Source of the DNA: Acanthochlamys bracteata | Lineage: Eukaryota; Streptophyta; Magnoliopsida; Pandanales; Velloziaceae | Direction: 5' to 3' | Assembly (NCBI GenBank): GCA_019914995.1 | Contig: CM034142.1 | Location: forward strand, 4,669,031-4,733,030 | DNA: 64,000 nucleotides | Shown: in pieces, positions 48,601 to 59,047 of the stretch | How the letters are laid out: each line of letters begins with the position of its first letter | Numbering within the stretch: the stretch's first letter is position 1 | Program-made: the position numbers and the translations under genes | The notes under the pieces: model-generated | The model's input: the letters and a program-made list of their open reading frames with translations, nothing else | The model's database searches: none | Told to the model about the DNA's origin: nothing

Positions 48601-51600
48601 TTGTTCTCCCTCCCTCCACTCTGAATCGGGGTGTAACGCAAATACCCCTCAATAGTGCATATTTTTCCCCCTTCTCTCCCTCATTCTCCTTCCCCTCTAA
48701 ACAGTAAACTCTAATTCAAACACACATTGGAGAAGAATTGTTTTTCCTTCCCCTCCATTCTCTTTATGTATCTGTAATCCAAACACAATGCAAGTTTCCA
48801 AATACAAAGAGTGTCTTTGTTTGATATTTATTTTTTGTATAAAAGCATGACAGCAATAATAAGAACTTTAAAAGTAAATTAAATTTGTTTGTATGGACTA
48901 CCTTTAAATTCAAATAGCCTATTAGAAGTACAACACGTCTAAATCTAAGCTTCATATGAAGAAGAGCTGAGTTCTTCATCTAAATTATATTACAGTAGAC
49001 AAAATTAACTGTTAGTTCTTCTAAAATATAACGCAATAAATGATGCTTAAAATAGTTCATTTTATGATAATTTTGTTTTATTTACTATTATTTTATAATT
49101 TACTTTCTTAACATGAAGGTTTATATTTTTATGATTTACTTATCAAGATTTAATATCCATATCTTTTCATACATTTGAATGGTGTTTATTTATATTTATG
49201 CTTATTGTATTAGATTTATCTAACATGAAACTCTTTTATAGACATTGAACCGCCTACCGGATTCAGATAATTTACAATAACTAAGCCACATTCCATTAGG
49301 TTAGGTCGGCTATTTGCATCCTACGCTATTGTACTCTATCTGAAACAATATTCTCTGCGAGGCCAAAAAAAGGCATTTGATTAAGAGGAACTAAATCTTC
49401 TTACACCTATTGTACTCCATTACTCCATTAGATTAGGCAACTAAATCTTCTTAAGCCTCTCCATACCTTTTTTATTAAGAGGAATGAATGGCCAATGATT
49501 AGCATCTGCAAATTGGCACTCTAGAGGTCTTTGCTTTATATATGCCGAAACATCGTAAACAGATTTTTTTCCTCATTTTGCTTTCAATTGGTGCCACTCA
49601 TAATGCTTTTTCTGACCATTTCATTTTTATCGTATTTGTGATTGTACGCTCACTCATCCAGTGCAGGATACGTATCTCTATAAGGCTTAACTTTAAACAT
49701 ATTGATATTTTGTTACCCAACGCTCTGCTTTATAAATCATTGCTTGCTTCGCTGCCATTTTATCGAACTTTCTCCTCAGTTTAATGGTACCCTAGGATTG
49801 CATAGAACACCGAAAGCACCTCTTCATTTCTGCCATCCCACTTGTATTATATGGCGACATCCTTATCTAATTCTTCATCCTTTTGCATAATTTAAATAAG
49901 ATATCTGAAGTTTTGACTTCGTAACCCTTGCTCATAAGTGTTATTATACATTCTTATCACTTATTTTATATTGAACTTGCATTTGATATGCTCTGTTTTT
50001 TATCACCTTATTTGAAACTCCTCGATTTTAGAGTCGCTCTTCATTACTTGAATTTATTCTTTGTGAAGAGCATGTACCAAGGTATCCCCTCCTAAACATA
50101 TCTTCTTAGCTCATCCCTCGCCAGAAACATTAAGGACTCAGAGCAGACTGTGATGTAGAATTTGCGATAAAAAAATAATCTGTCATTCCTCTAAGAGTTT
50201 TTTGCTCATGTTTGCACTCTCATACATATGCTTGATAGTATTGACTTGATAGTATTGATGTAGGCAATAAGGACGTTCTTGTTCTCTAATACCATACAGA
50301 GTAACTCTTAGGATCTATCATAAGACTTCCCAAAATCTATGAAAAAGACTATGTAAATCCTTTGTATTCAATTTATATCTCTCCAGTAGGCTTCTCAGTA
50401 GATGAATCGGATGTTTTAGATCTCCCCAACATGAACCTACATTGATTTTCAAAGATCACTATCTCCCAAGCTTCATTATATAGCTCATAACTTGGTTCCT
50501 CGATAATAAGGATTTCTGAATGTCACCTTTTTTTTTCTAGTATAGAAACTAAAGTATTTTTCTCTATGCATCAGACATTCTTTTAAGCTTCATAATTACA
50601 TATAAAATAATTTAGTCAGTTAAATACCACTTACACACCTACATCTCATGATTAAATAGTAATGTCATACAGACCAACTGCTTTGACATTTTGTATCTTC
50701 TTTATGTCCTTCAGTACTTCTTTTTTATGAATGCGCTGTTAGTAGACGAATTTCTCTGGCCTCCTTGTGCTACTATTTCTGACTAAATGTTTGGGTCTCT
50801 TCCCACATTCTCATTAAAGAGCCTATGGAAGTCTCTGTCTTCTTAGGTAGCGGCCTCGGAGACAAGTACCTTGTGGTACACATTCTTTATAATCTTTTAT
50901 GATCTAGATCTCTTATGTCTTTTTCTGGTTTTGGCTAGCCTGTGTATGTCCTTTTCTTTGTTTTTAGGATTTCCCCTTTGGTAGAGGCTTTTAAAAGCTT
51001 CAATTTTGGGTCAGTTACTGCATTTCTGACTTCTTTTGTTGCCAATTTGTATTTCCTCATTTTTGTATTTATGTAGCTCTTAAAAGTCGGCTTTTTAATT
51101 TTTACCTTTTTTTGTACATTTCTGTCCATCACCATGCTTCTGTACTCTGCTAGCATATCCTTTGCGATACTTTGTATAGTAGCACTCATGGTAGTCGTAC
51201 ATGTGACTGGATTCTCTTGTTTGTCCCAATTGGCTTCTTTAAGCATCTTCTCTCTCAAAGCAGCTCTGCGTTGTCCTTTAAATTTCACCATTTAGTCGTG
51301 ATGCGTTTATCTTATTGTATCTGTTCCCTATCATTTGTCTATGCACATCCTGCTACATTAACCTATGTTGAGTGGTTAAGATCTCGTCTGGGATAATCTC
51401 GCAATCCTTGTAGAACCTTTTATCTTCTTTCCTTGTTAAGAAGAAATCAATCTAATTGCTTAAAGTTCTGCTTCAGTATGTAGTGAGATGTTCCTTATGC
51501 TTCAGAAAGAAAGTGTTAGCTACTATCATGTTAAAAGCCAAGGCAACTACTTAGTTTTCCGCCCCCTCTCCTTGTGGTATATGCTGAACAAGCTGCTCCA

Positions 51601-52879
51601 GATCGTATTGAAATTTTGCTTGGTTTGAGGCCAGTTGTACTTGTAGGCATACACGCTAATAGTGCGAAGTTTTTCCCCCACCCATCACTACCTTGATAAC
51701 AATGATTCTAGTTTCTCTTTTATAATATCGATAACTTTATTAACTCCTTATTACAATGCCTACACGGTTCTTAGATCTCTTCTTTTGTGTGTACCAAAGT
51801 TTGTATCTTATATTGCCAATGTTCATCTTTTTTTCTCTGACCCACTTTGTCTTTTGAAGATATACAATATCAATCCGTCTCCTCCTCAATTGTGCCAACC
51901 ACTTTCATCACTTTACCTCTTAGTGTTCCAATGTTCAACTTATAAGTAGTTGATATAGATTTTTTTTTTTAATTTTACATCAAAACAAATTGCTAATCCA
52001 ATCCACCGGCTACAGTTGCTTCTTCTTTACTAGGCGTTTATTATATTTTTTACTTTTATATGAACCCAATAGCTATGATTTTAATTTCAATATGAAAGTA
52101 CTTCCATAGATAGCGTGAACCACATACCGACTTTTAGGGGTAGTATAGATAACTGTTTCGGTCAACATAGATTAGTGAGTGATGTGGCACTCTCAGCTAG
52201 CAATTATTGGTTGCATTTGACATAAACACAATCAAAATTCTCCAAATAGGCAGGTAATTGGGTTTTTATGACTATTCTTTGTATCTGCTTTTTATGTGGT
52301 ATTCTCTATTGTGGTTGGAGTTTATACTACCAGTTCAGTTGAAATTCCTTTCTGATGTCATAATTTTATGTATTTATTCTTATGTTCTTTGGCAAAGCTG
52401 TTGGCTGACACTACAGTTTGTTATGTATCTTTTACTAAAATATATTGAAATGATCTTCACTTTTTTAAATGCTTTGTGAAGCCATAAAAGAGAAGAAGCA
52501 AGGATAACAGCATGGGAAAATCTGCAGAAAGCAAAAGCTGAAGCTGCAATAAGGAAACTGGAGGTCTGTCCTAGCCAGACTTTATTCGTCGTCAATTTCT
52601 ATTTAAGATGTATTCCATAAATGAGAACTACTGTCCTAGTGCATGTTTTATTCAGTTCCACATTTGCTTCAGATGAAACTGGAAAAGAAAAGATCGTCGT
52701 CAATGGATAAGATTTTGAGCAAACTCAAGTCAGCTCAGAAGAAAGCGCAAGAGATGCGAAGTGCGGTGAATGCATCAGAGGACCATTGTGTAACCAGAAT
52801 TAATAGAAAAGTGTCTTACTTCCGTAGAACTGGACAGATAAGCTCCCTCAATAGCTGCTTCACTTGTCCTTCTTTCTAG
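33639..52879 (+). CDS. Remorin family protein, six coding exons, 529 residues
   Basis: Exons: 33639-33672, 33765-33872, 33952-34752, 41902-42259, 52482-52563, 52673-52879. All introns are GT-AG, phases fit, and the total is 1590 nt. The ATG at 33639 is the first in frame after a stop at 33579. Residues 1-47 are charged and Gln-rich. Then RECQNRR and a long Ser/Arg-rich, probably disordered region follow, including PLPSKWEDAEKWI. From about residue 420 (SWDVAE) comes the Remorin_C domain, with REEARITAWENLQKAKAEAA and a coiled coil. The tail SCFTCPSF has Cys 523 and 526, like the S-acylated anchor of remorins. Remorins are plant plasma-membrane nanodomain scaffolds; the long N-terminus puts it in a long-form class. 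Introns 3 and 4 are TE-filled. Confidence 0.93.
33765..33872 (+). other. Remorin coding exon 2
   Basis: Follows TTTTTCATAG. Encodes an acidic, Gln-rich segment and ends CTCAGAG before GTACAAATG. The join with exon 3 makes the Glu of RECQNRR. Confidence 0.82.
33952..34752 (+). other. Remorin coding exon 3
   Basis: 801 nt between GGTTTTCAG and GTGAGTATGG. Encodes the Ser/Arg-rich central region. The upstream in-frame Met at 33921 is inside intron 2 and is not the start. Reading through the donor gives a false stop at 34778. Confidence 0.9.
36525..36785. mobile_element. Tourist-like MITE in remorin intron 3
   Basis: 261 bp with ends GGGTATGCTTCAATTAC and GCAATTAAAGACGCCC and TTA on both sides (36522-36524 and 36786-36788). 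The terminal layout GGGCGT-TTNAA matches the MITE at 32391, so they probably belong to related families. Confidence 0.82.
38150..39420 (-). pseudogene. Ty3/gypsy pol relic (RNase H to integrase)
   Basis: Minus-strand reading with many stops. Near 39390-39300 is REAPVLALPNLRFPFELEAYASG (RNase H). Near 39150 is a DFIGGLL integrase-core start. Near 38960-38890 is TKLKLGTILHLQTNNQK, a decayed 'YHPQTDGQTE'. Near 38460-38370 is YSLPYLQFVYNRAIRSSTHC, the gypsy 'L-YAEFAYN-AVHSTT' block. Near 38205 is EGDMVWLHRGKVRL. Domain order RNase H then integrase is the gypsy order. Lies in remorin intron 3. Confidence 0.8.
40140..40285. repeat. LTR-like piece related to 46290-46510
   Basis: Shares TTGTTAGTAATTATAGGAG, then ACATAGACTTGTTATTTGTAC, then GAGTTATGAATAAAG and a TTGATCGTCTGTATTTCTC stretch with similar words at 46305-46500. 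Probably solo-LTR remains of one family. Confidence 0.4.
41902..42259 (+). other. Remorin coding exon 4
   Basis: 358 nt, phase 1 to phase 2, from GTGAGAAAATAGG to CATATCAAG before GTAATG. Encodes a Ser/Pro-rich stretch and the start of Remorin_C (SWDVAETPKRIS). Confidence 0.9.
43080..43330 (-). pseudogene. Copia protease relic
   Basis: At 43223-43184 the minus strand reads WIIDYGASFHMTS, the copia protease motif with Tyr for Ser. The flanks have stops and frameshifts. Only this fragment is recognisable. Confidence 0.6.
43838..44140. repeat. Diverged tandem duplication, ~165-bp period
   Basis: 43838-43965 and 44005-44140 share in order TGAATCTTTG-ATATA-CATG, AACTCTGATAGAATGCTTGCTTTC versus GACTCTGTTAGAGTGCTCTTCT, and TTTTTGT. 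No coding role. Confidence 0.5.
46290..46510. repeat. LTR-like piece in remorin intron 4
   Basis: TTTGTTAGAAATTATGCTTG...AGTTTATTA...TATAGACTTGATATTTGTA, then a pyrimidine-rich end. Similar in word order to 40140-40285. Tentative solo LTR. Confidence 0.4.
46921..48790. mobile_element. Non-autonomous PIF/Harbinger-like element in remorin intron 4
   Basis: Left end CGGTGTGTTTGGATTGCAT directly after TAA (46918-46920). Right end, read inward, is CATTGTGTTTGGATTACAGA, followed outside by CAA, perhaps a mutated TAA. The left end matches the Harbinger element at 15889 (CGGTGTTTG). No transposase is visible. Open frames near 48282-48641 are low-complexity and not convincing. An inner copy of the end (GTGTGTTTGAATTAGAG, near 48727) suggests a rearranged right side. 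Confidence 0.65.
49275..51960 (-). pseudogene. RTE-type LINE relic, antisense to remorin
   Basis: Minus-strand order fits a plant RTE LINE. The endonuclease end is near 51540-51430 (NMIVANTFFLKHKEHLTTY, then IDFFLTRKEDKRFYKD, then LTTQH). The linker frame at 51291-50935 starts MVKFKGQRRAALREKMLKEA and includes AKDMLAEYRS; KDIRDLDHKRL lies just beyond its stop. RT pieces lie near 50560-50190 (EILIIEEPSYELYNEAWEIV, NQCRFMLGRSKT). The 3' end near 49290 carries the RTE hallmark AATAGCCGACCTAACC...AATG-GGCTTAGTTATTG. Stops throughout; the 5' end is approximate. Confidence 0.82.
52482..52563 (+). other. Remorin coding exon 5
   Basis: 82 nt, phase 2 to 0. Encodes HKREEARITAWENLQKAKAE and then AAIRKLE of the Remorin_C coiled coil. 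Donor GTCTGT is non-optimal. Confidence 0.92.
52673..52879 (+). other. Remorin coding exon 6 and stop
   Basis: After CATTTGCTTCAG. Encodes MKLEKKRSSSMDKILSKLK and onward to the tail SCFTCPSF and TAG at 52877-52879. The ATG at its start is an internal codon. Confidence 0.93.
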
Positions 52880-53279
52880 CTGTGCACATGCTCTCCCATT
52901 TGCTTTTCATTCTTATATGATGATTACACAAACTGACCATTGAATGGCACATTCGGATATTATTTGGAGTATGTAAAGGTCAAGTTCTAGCTTTGGGGCC
53001 ATTCGCACACCCAAAGTTACATTGTAACAGATAGATTGAATTAAGATGAATGGGAATACTTGAAAGTGTTCTTTGTATGTTCAATTCTTAGGATGTGTGA
53101 TGGAGGGTGTTCAAACGAGAGTAAAAATTACAAGTAGCCACATGCTAAGGACGCAGCGTTTTATGATTTTTGGTTTTTTTTAATATATGAGTAATTCATT
53201 TCTATTAAATAAGTTCTTGCAAACAATCACGGATTGCTCAATTTCACATGCTTAGGTTTTGCGATGGTAGGGAGGAAGA
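52880..53279 (+). other. Remorin 3' UTR and flank
   Basis: AT-rich, no open frame. The polyadenylation site cannot be fixed; no clear AATAAA is present, which is common in plants. Confidence 0.5.
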
Positions 53280-53529
53280 GGTGATTTTAGGACCGGCAAT
53301 TTCTGACCCGACTCGTGAACTCGATCTAAAATTGATTCGAAAAAGTCAAGTTCGGGTTAAGTATTAGTTGATTTTGGGTGAATTTCGAGTCAAACTCGAA
53401 AATAAGTCGAAAATTTAAACGGATTCGGATCGAGTTCGTATTGATCCGAAATTGATCTGTTTAATCTATTTAATTATTTATATACTATATATTACTTAAT
53501 AATTAAAAAATAATAACAAAAAATTTGAA

Positions 53530-53534
<5 letters not shown>

Positions 53535-53594
<60 letters not shown>
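53535..53594. repeat. (TA)n microsatellite, about 30 repeats
   Basis: Unbroken TA run directly beside the MITE at 53593. Its length is likely to vary between individuals. Confidence 0.95.
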
Positions 53595-53596
<2 letters not shown>

Positions 53597-53986
53597 CACA
53601 TGTGTACATATCTTGCCAAAAAGTGGTCGACGAGCTCTTCAAATTCAATCTTCATCATTGGATATGAAGAACCATGAGTTGGGAACATGTTGATAAAATT
53701 TACTCAATCGAATATGATCTTATTTCCATCGGAACTCTTGATCAAAGTGACACAAAAACAAAATATATATTTTTTGTCAAATTTAAAAGTTTATGTCATT
53801 TTGATCAAGAGTTCCGATGGAGGTTGGTTCGTATTCCGATTGAGCTGAAATTTTATCAACATGTTTCCAACTCATGGTTCTTCATATCTAACGGTGGAGA
53901 TTGAATTTGGAGAGCTCGTCGGCCACTTTTGACCGGCATGTGTATACATGTGCCTTTAAGGTCTACATATGCCTATATCCTATCCC
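53593..53986. mobile_element. Foldback MITE, third copy, inside the hAT-like element
   Basis: Left arm AGGCACATGTGTACATA...TCATCATTGGATATGAAGAA...GATCAAAGTGACA. The right arm returns it in reverse complement and ends GGCATGTGTATACATGTGCC then TATATCCTATCCC. The outermost ~35 bp of the left arm are replaced by the (TA)n run. Closest to copy B at 13732. Confidence 0.85.
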
Positions 53987-54319
53987 ATATATATATGTAT
54001 ATATATATATATATTAACTTATCTTAATTTAACTAATTTTTACTTAATTTATAAATTTTATCAAAATTAATATTTTTATTTTTAGATATATCATAATTAA
54101 TAATTTTTATATATTATTTTTAGAAATTAATATTTATAATTTTTATGTTAATAATTTTAATTATTAAATGGGTCAACCCGAATTAAATAAGTTAGGTTAG
54201 GGTTGACAATTTTTAAATTATATAAATAAATAGGTCCGGTTATGATTGAACAGTTTTTATCAGATTATTATATAGGTGGAACCGACTCAGGAATCCGAAT
54301 TGCCACACGTAGGTGATTT

Positions 54320-56042
54320 GTATGGCTATTTAGCTGACACCAGAGTCTGCAGCATGGCTCAAAATGACCAGGCAATTATGAGTTGATTTTGTATCAATTG
54401 AGAAAAAAACATTCTTGTATTATTCATAATGTATGTATGGTATTGATTATATGATATAAGGAGACATAGATGATATATGGTATTGAATATTATTTCTTTA
54501 AATTTTGCTATAATGTAATGGTCAAGGAAGAAAAAAAGGAACTTTCATCCTTAAAAAAAATTACTATAATGTACTAATTTTGATGCTGTAAATTATGGTA
54601 ACACTCAAAGCGTCACAGTTTCATCATACGTACGAATTTCAGTTTGAATGTTATATATTAACAATTTCGATTCTATTTTAATAGTAATACAATTATTAAT
54701 CTTAAAATTTTTCTAACAGGTACTCACAAGATATTTAGGTAATTATATTTGATTTGATGTGTTTATTTGTTAGGCTACTAACTTAGAAAATAAAACCAAC
54801 CAAATAAAAAGATTAATGGTCTGAAGGAGTTTGAATTTCTAGATGTATGAATTGGTTTGGACTAATATTTCTAATTCGCTTTGGTTTTAGTTTTACTTAA
54901 AAACTGAACCAAATCAGGCCGCTTATACTCCTTCCTAATTTATTATAGTGATGAGCTCCGTTTAATTTCGCAAAATACTATATAGGATGGGCTTGACTTT
55001 GTGAAAGAGCTCTTTGTAAAAAGCTTTAGAACAAAAAATAAGCAAAAAAAATAGGAACGAGTGACGTGGAAATATGACTTGGAGGGTTTTGGGGTCTCCT
55101 TTAATGTTAGTGTGTTTTTTATTTTCTTAGTAAGGGTGGAGCTTAGACCTTTGTATTGTAATTCCTGTTGATTAATTGTTATAACTAAATTTTAGGCACC
55201 TCCGTAGCATGTAATTACGGTCAAAAGTTTATACTTAGATTCCAACATTTTTATAAAAATCTAGAACTAGTTCTGGGATTTTATTAAATGTGAATTTTTT
55301 AATAATGACCTATAGTAAAGAGAACTATGGCAATGCTATATCTATTGGTGACAAACTTTGACCCGAGACATGAACCTAAATGAAAACCAACCAAACTTAA
55401 AATTAATTGGTTTCCATTTTACGTGAACACAAATTAATCTTAGATCAATTCAACATAAATCTAATAAATTAAATAGTTTTAGATCAGTGTTGAATTAATC
55501 TAAATTATACAGTTAACCGGAACTTGATCTCTTTCATATCTTTCCTCCCACTCTAATTCCACTAAAAGAAATAGCCGCCTTCGCTATTATTGTTCACAAC
55601 CATCTATATAACGTGCACCATCGTGCACATTCGTCAACTTTGACTAACCATATATTTTTCTCCACCAAATCTCCTTCCTCCTCTCTTCAAATGTTGTAGT
55701 TTCCACCCTTTCCGCCATAGTTGACCACCAACCTCGTTATCGTAATCATGTACGCCAACCTCGACTGTAGGCAATTATCCTATTGCTGGTGTCTTTATCA
55801 AAAGAACTAGTGCTATTGCTCTGTTGCTCCTCCATTATCTTAATCGTCATTGTCAATGGTGAACACTTCGCCATAAGTTCACAGTTATATCACTGTCGCG
55901 ATCTTCGACGAGCTGCGATATCACGATTATAGCTGTTGTAGCTAGTAGTCCTAGCATTGTTGCTTGCTTCGCCAATATCCGTCTTCTTCTTCTCTAACCA
56001 ATTTTTGATCCGCTAATGCACTAATCTGTTAGATTTATATGA
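54320..56042. other. No gene seen
   Basis: Mostly AT-rich. 55560-56040 is more balanced in base content and pyrimidine-rich but has no open frame of note. Confidence 0.5.
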
Positions 56043-57570
56043 CACTATAATAAAAAACTATTAATAGAGGACAAAAAATAAACGTCGTTATTTCACACAA
56101 CCGGTCGCCATTAGTATTTGCGACCAAGAAACATCGATCGCAAAACCGGTTGCTAAAACCTGGTTGCCGATAGTAAATAGCGACCAACTAAACAAACGGA
56201 TCACTAAAGATATCAACACTAGCTACTAACAGCAACGACACGCTACAATAAGAGTGGCCAAGTCAAACAAGTCGTTATTACTGTACATTTGTGATTGGTA
56301 TAAACTAGTCGCTAATATTCCTATTACTAACAACTAACATGACGTCCAACGTAATAGCATCCAGCACATTGTTGGTCGCTATTAGCCTACAACTTTAGCG
56401 ACCAATAAAGTGTTAGTCGTTATTGTTAATAACATACCAACAGAGCATTGGTTAGTATTACTAATAGCAACCACAAGGATGTTGGTCGCGATTGATAATA
56501 GCGACAAATACTACGTTGGACGTTGTATGTTAGCGATCGATGTAGTGTTGGACGTTATTTTTTCATAACTAAAATTAGATATTTATTTTTTAAATATTTG
56601 ATATTAAAATATGAAAATATAAAATAAAATTTGCATACACAAAATATGCAATAAAATAATTATAAATATTTACTAAATTAAATAAATTTTAAATATTTTA
56701 TATAAGTTAAATCTTTAATAAAAGTTACATAATTATTTTCATAATATAATTTCAATTAATGTTCATCAATGCCGGCTTCATAGTAAATATAGTCATCAAC
56801 GCACATTTCATAAGCACTACCACCAATCGTGTATCTGAACTAAAAGCAAAAATATATTTAAAAAAATCACAATATATAGCACATTTACAATCATATATAA
56901 TAAAAAAAATTAGATAACACCATAGCAAATCTTGTTCACTCGTCATACCTTCAAATGCAATTTCGTTTCCTTCTACAACTTATTTTCTCCGAAACGCTCG
57001 TGTACGAGTAGATTTCGTGACCTTCCGATATCTTTTCTAAGTTTTGACCCTTTCAATTATTATGAAGTTAAGTCTTCCATATAATAATCTTAAGAATACA
57101 TAAAGTACTTCTAACTTGCTCGTCTTAATTCTGAATATAATTCCATTTTTCCTACTAATCACTCTAGCCGAGACGATCGTGCGTTTATAGATTTCGTGGC
57201 TTTTTAATGTTTTCTTCTAAAATTTGACCCCTAAAGTTGTTATAATGCTAAGCCTTCAATATAAAATCTTAAAAAGTGCATAAATACTTCTCATTTGTCC
57301 TACTCGTGAATGCACAAAAATTTCAGTATGCAGTAAAAAATTGAGGTAGGCAATAAAATTATAATAAATTTTAGTATGTAATAAAATTTTAATGAAAAGA
57401 AGATAAGATGTTATCTTTAGAAATGTCATTTGATTGTCTACCTTACATAGACTTCAATATAAAGTTGTTCTCTATTACGACTATATTAGCGATCGACTAC
57501 CCTGTCCAGTCATAATGCTCACACAAATAGCGAACAATAATTACAGCTAGTCTCTACTACACTAGCAATA
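56043..57570. mobile_element. CACTA-like element (right end not fixed)
   Basis: Begins CACTATAATAAAAAACTA. From 56085 to 56560 it is full of short repeats of GTCGCTATTA / TAATAGCGACCAAC type in both orientations. Similar words (ACTATATTAGCGATCGACT, AAATAGCGAACAATAA) return near 57480-57535. This is the CACTA subterminal pattern with a different repeat family from the element at 25224. No clear TAGTG terminus was found. Confidence 0.55.
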
Positions 57571-58229
57571 AGGACCAAAGAAATTTTTCATATGACTTTA
57601 GAAAATGAAACTTTTAAATTAATTAATAAAAATTTATTTAATAAAATCTAAAGCATTGAATGTGACTTATATTTTTCATATATCATGTTGATGGCTTGAT
57701 GCACGTATAAAATTTAACAATTTATAAAATTAAATCATAGCACTAAAATATATTTAAATATGATAAAATTTTGCTTAACATACATGTTGTCATATAGAAT
57801 TGATCCAATGGTTTAGATACTCAATTTGAAATATAAATGACATAGTTTGTGTAATTTAGTTTAACGAAAGAGTCAACGTATTATGCTTGTTAGTTAAGTT
57901 GGCATATTGTTGCTAACTCGTCACTCAATTTACATAATTGTACGAACGAGTAAAGATATTTAACCTTTGGATATATTCTATGCTACAATAGTAGTGTTCA
58001 AAAAAAAATTTTCATCAGATTTGGATATATTTTGGTGCTACGATTTAATTTTATAAATTGTTATATCGTACACCTCCATCACAACTAGTGAGCCTCGACG
58101 GTATCGTTGTAGCTTTAAGTAACTCAATCTCCCGATTAAAATGTAACTCTCTACGACAATGATCCCCTATTGCTTCATTCTGTTTTGGACTCTTTGCAGG
58201 TGAAAGTATAAGTCAGAAGAATGACAACC
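57571..58229. other. No gene seen
   Basis: AT-rich sequence with no recognisable coding or repeat structure. Confidence 0.5.
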
Positions 58230-58980
58230 TACTCAAGGACCTATGCTCCTACACCTATCAGACCTTACTAATCTAAATGTGGTGAAACCAATAGAGACGG
58301 TGTTCTCTCGTATATGACTTCAAAGTAAGATGTGTTATAAATGAGTGAATGCCAATATTATAGGATATTCTATCCAATGAGCCATCGTATCCACAAATAA
58401 GGATGAATGACAGTGAAGCAACATCATAAAAATAAGTTTCAAGACCACAGTTGATGACTTCTGATGGCCCGTCTGACTACGGGTGATAGGTGGAGCTGAT
58501 GTGCAGTGAAGTGCCTTGAAGACAATAAAAGTTTTGCTAAAAAAAGCTTAAAAAAACTACGTCCTGATCGGAGATGATAGAGGTACCCCAGTATTGATGT
58601 TTCAAAGGAAGAAAGCGTGCGTATTTGGATAATTTGTCCCCCATCACGAAAATAACATCTTAGATGTTTAATAAGGGAGCTTTGTTAAAATCTATGAAGA
58701 GATCCTCCTAAATTATATTAGAAATTAGTAAGGGTTGCAGAGCCTACAGGATGCAAAAAAGAAGTTATTGCACGCATACATGTATCATAAGTAGCAACGT
58801 AACGCTGTGTTCTCGCCAATATACCAGACTAATAAAACTAGGCAAAGAGGCGTTTAGAGGTTCTGAAGTTACCATCATATCCACTTTGGGCAGACTTGTG
58901 TGCTTCAAACTATAACTGATTGTGAAGAGATGGAACAGCAAGCACAAACCTACATATGGTGGCAACACAAGCCACAAAAT
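58230..58980 (-). pseudogene. Ty3/gypsy integrase relic
   Basis: Minus-strand order: the zinc-binding region SGYDGNFRTSKRLFA (near 58880) and CMRAI; DLFIDFNKAP (core start, near 58700); DVIFVMGDKLSKYARFLPLK (near 58640); SIISDQDVVFLSFF (near 58580, second catalytic Asp region); LQGTSLHISSTYHP then SDGPSEVINCGLETYF (near 58520-58430, matching 'YHPQTDGQTEVVN'). Stops and frameshifts make it a pseudogene. Confidence 0.85.
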
Positions 58981-59047
58981 AGAAATGCAATAGCTACTAA
59001 AGCAAAATAGAAAACATCAAGAAAATAAACACAATGCAACATAATAG

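Larger units (their letters stand above)
42260..52481 (+). other. Remorin intron 4 (10222 bp)
   Basis: GTAATG donor and GCTTTGTGAAG acceptor, splitting the Remorin_C domain. It holds a small copia relic, a diverged tandem duplication, an LTR-like piece, a Harbinger-like element and an antisense LINE relic. 44141-46289 shows no gene or clear repeat. Confidence 0.88.
53288..54311. mobile_element. hAT-like non-autonomous element
   Basis: GGTGATTT, an 8-bp direct repeat, flanks it (53280-53287 and 54312-54319). Ends are TAGGACCGGCAATTTC and, read inward, TACGTGTGGCAATTCGG. An 8-bp duplication with short imperfect TIRs is the hAT pattern. It lacks coding sequence, and a foldback MITE and a long (TA)n run sit inside. 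Confidence 0.78.

Noticed and set aside
48282..48641. 119-residue minus-strand frame
   Set aside because: Low-complexity Phe/Ser sequence in a non-autonomous Harbinger-like element; no motif, no transposase similarity.
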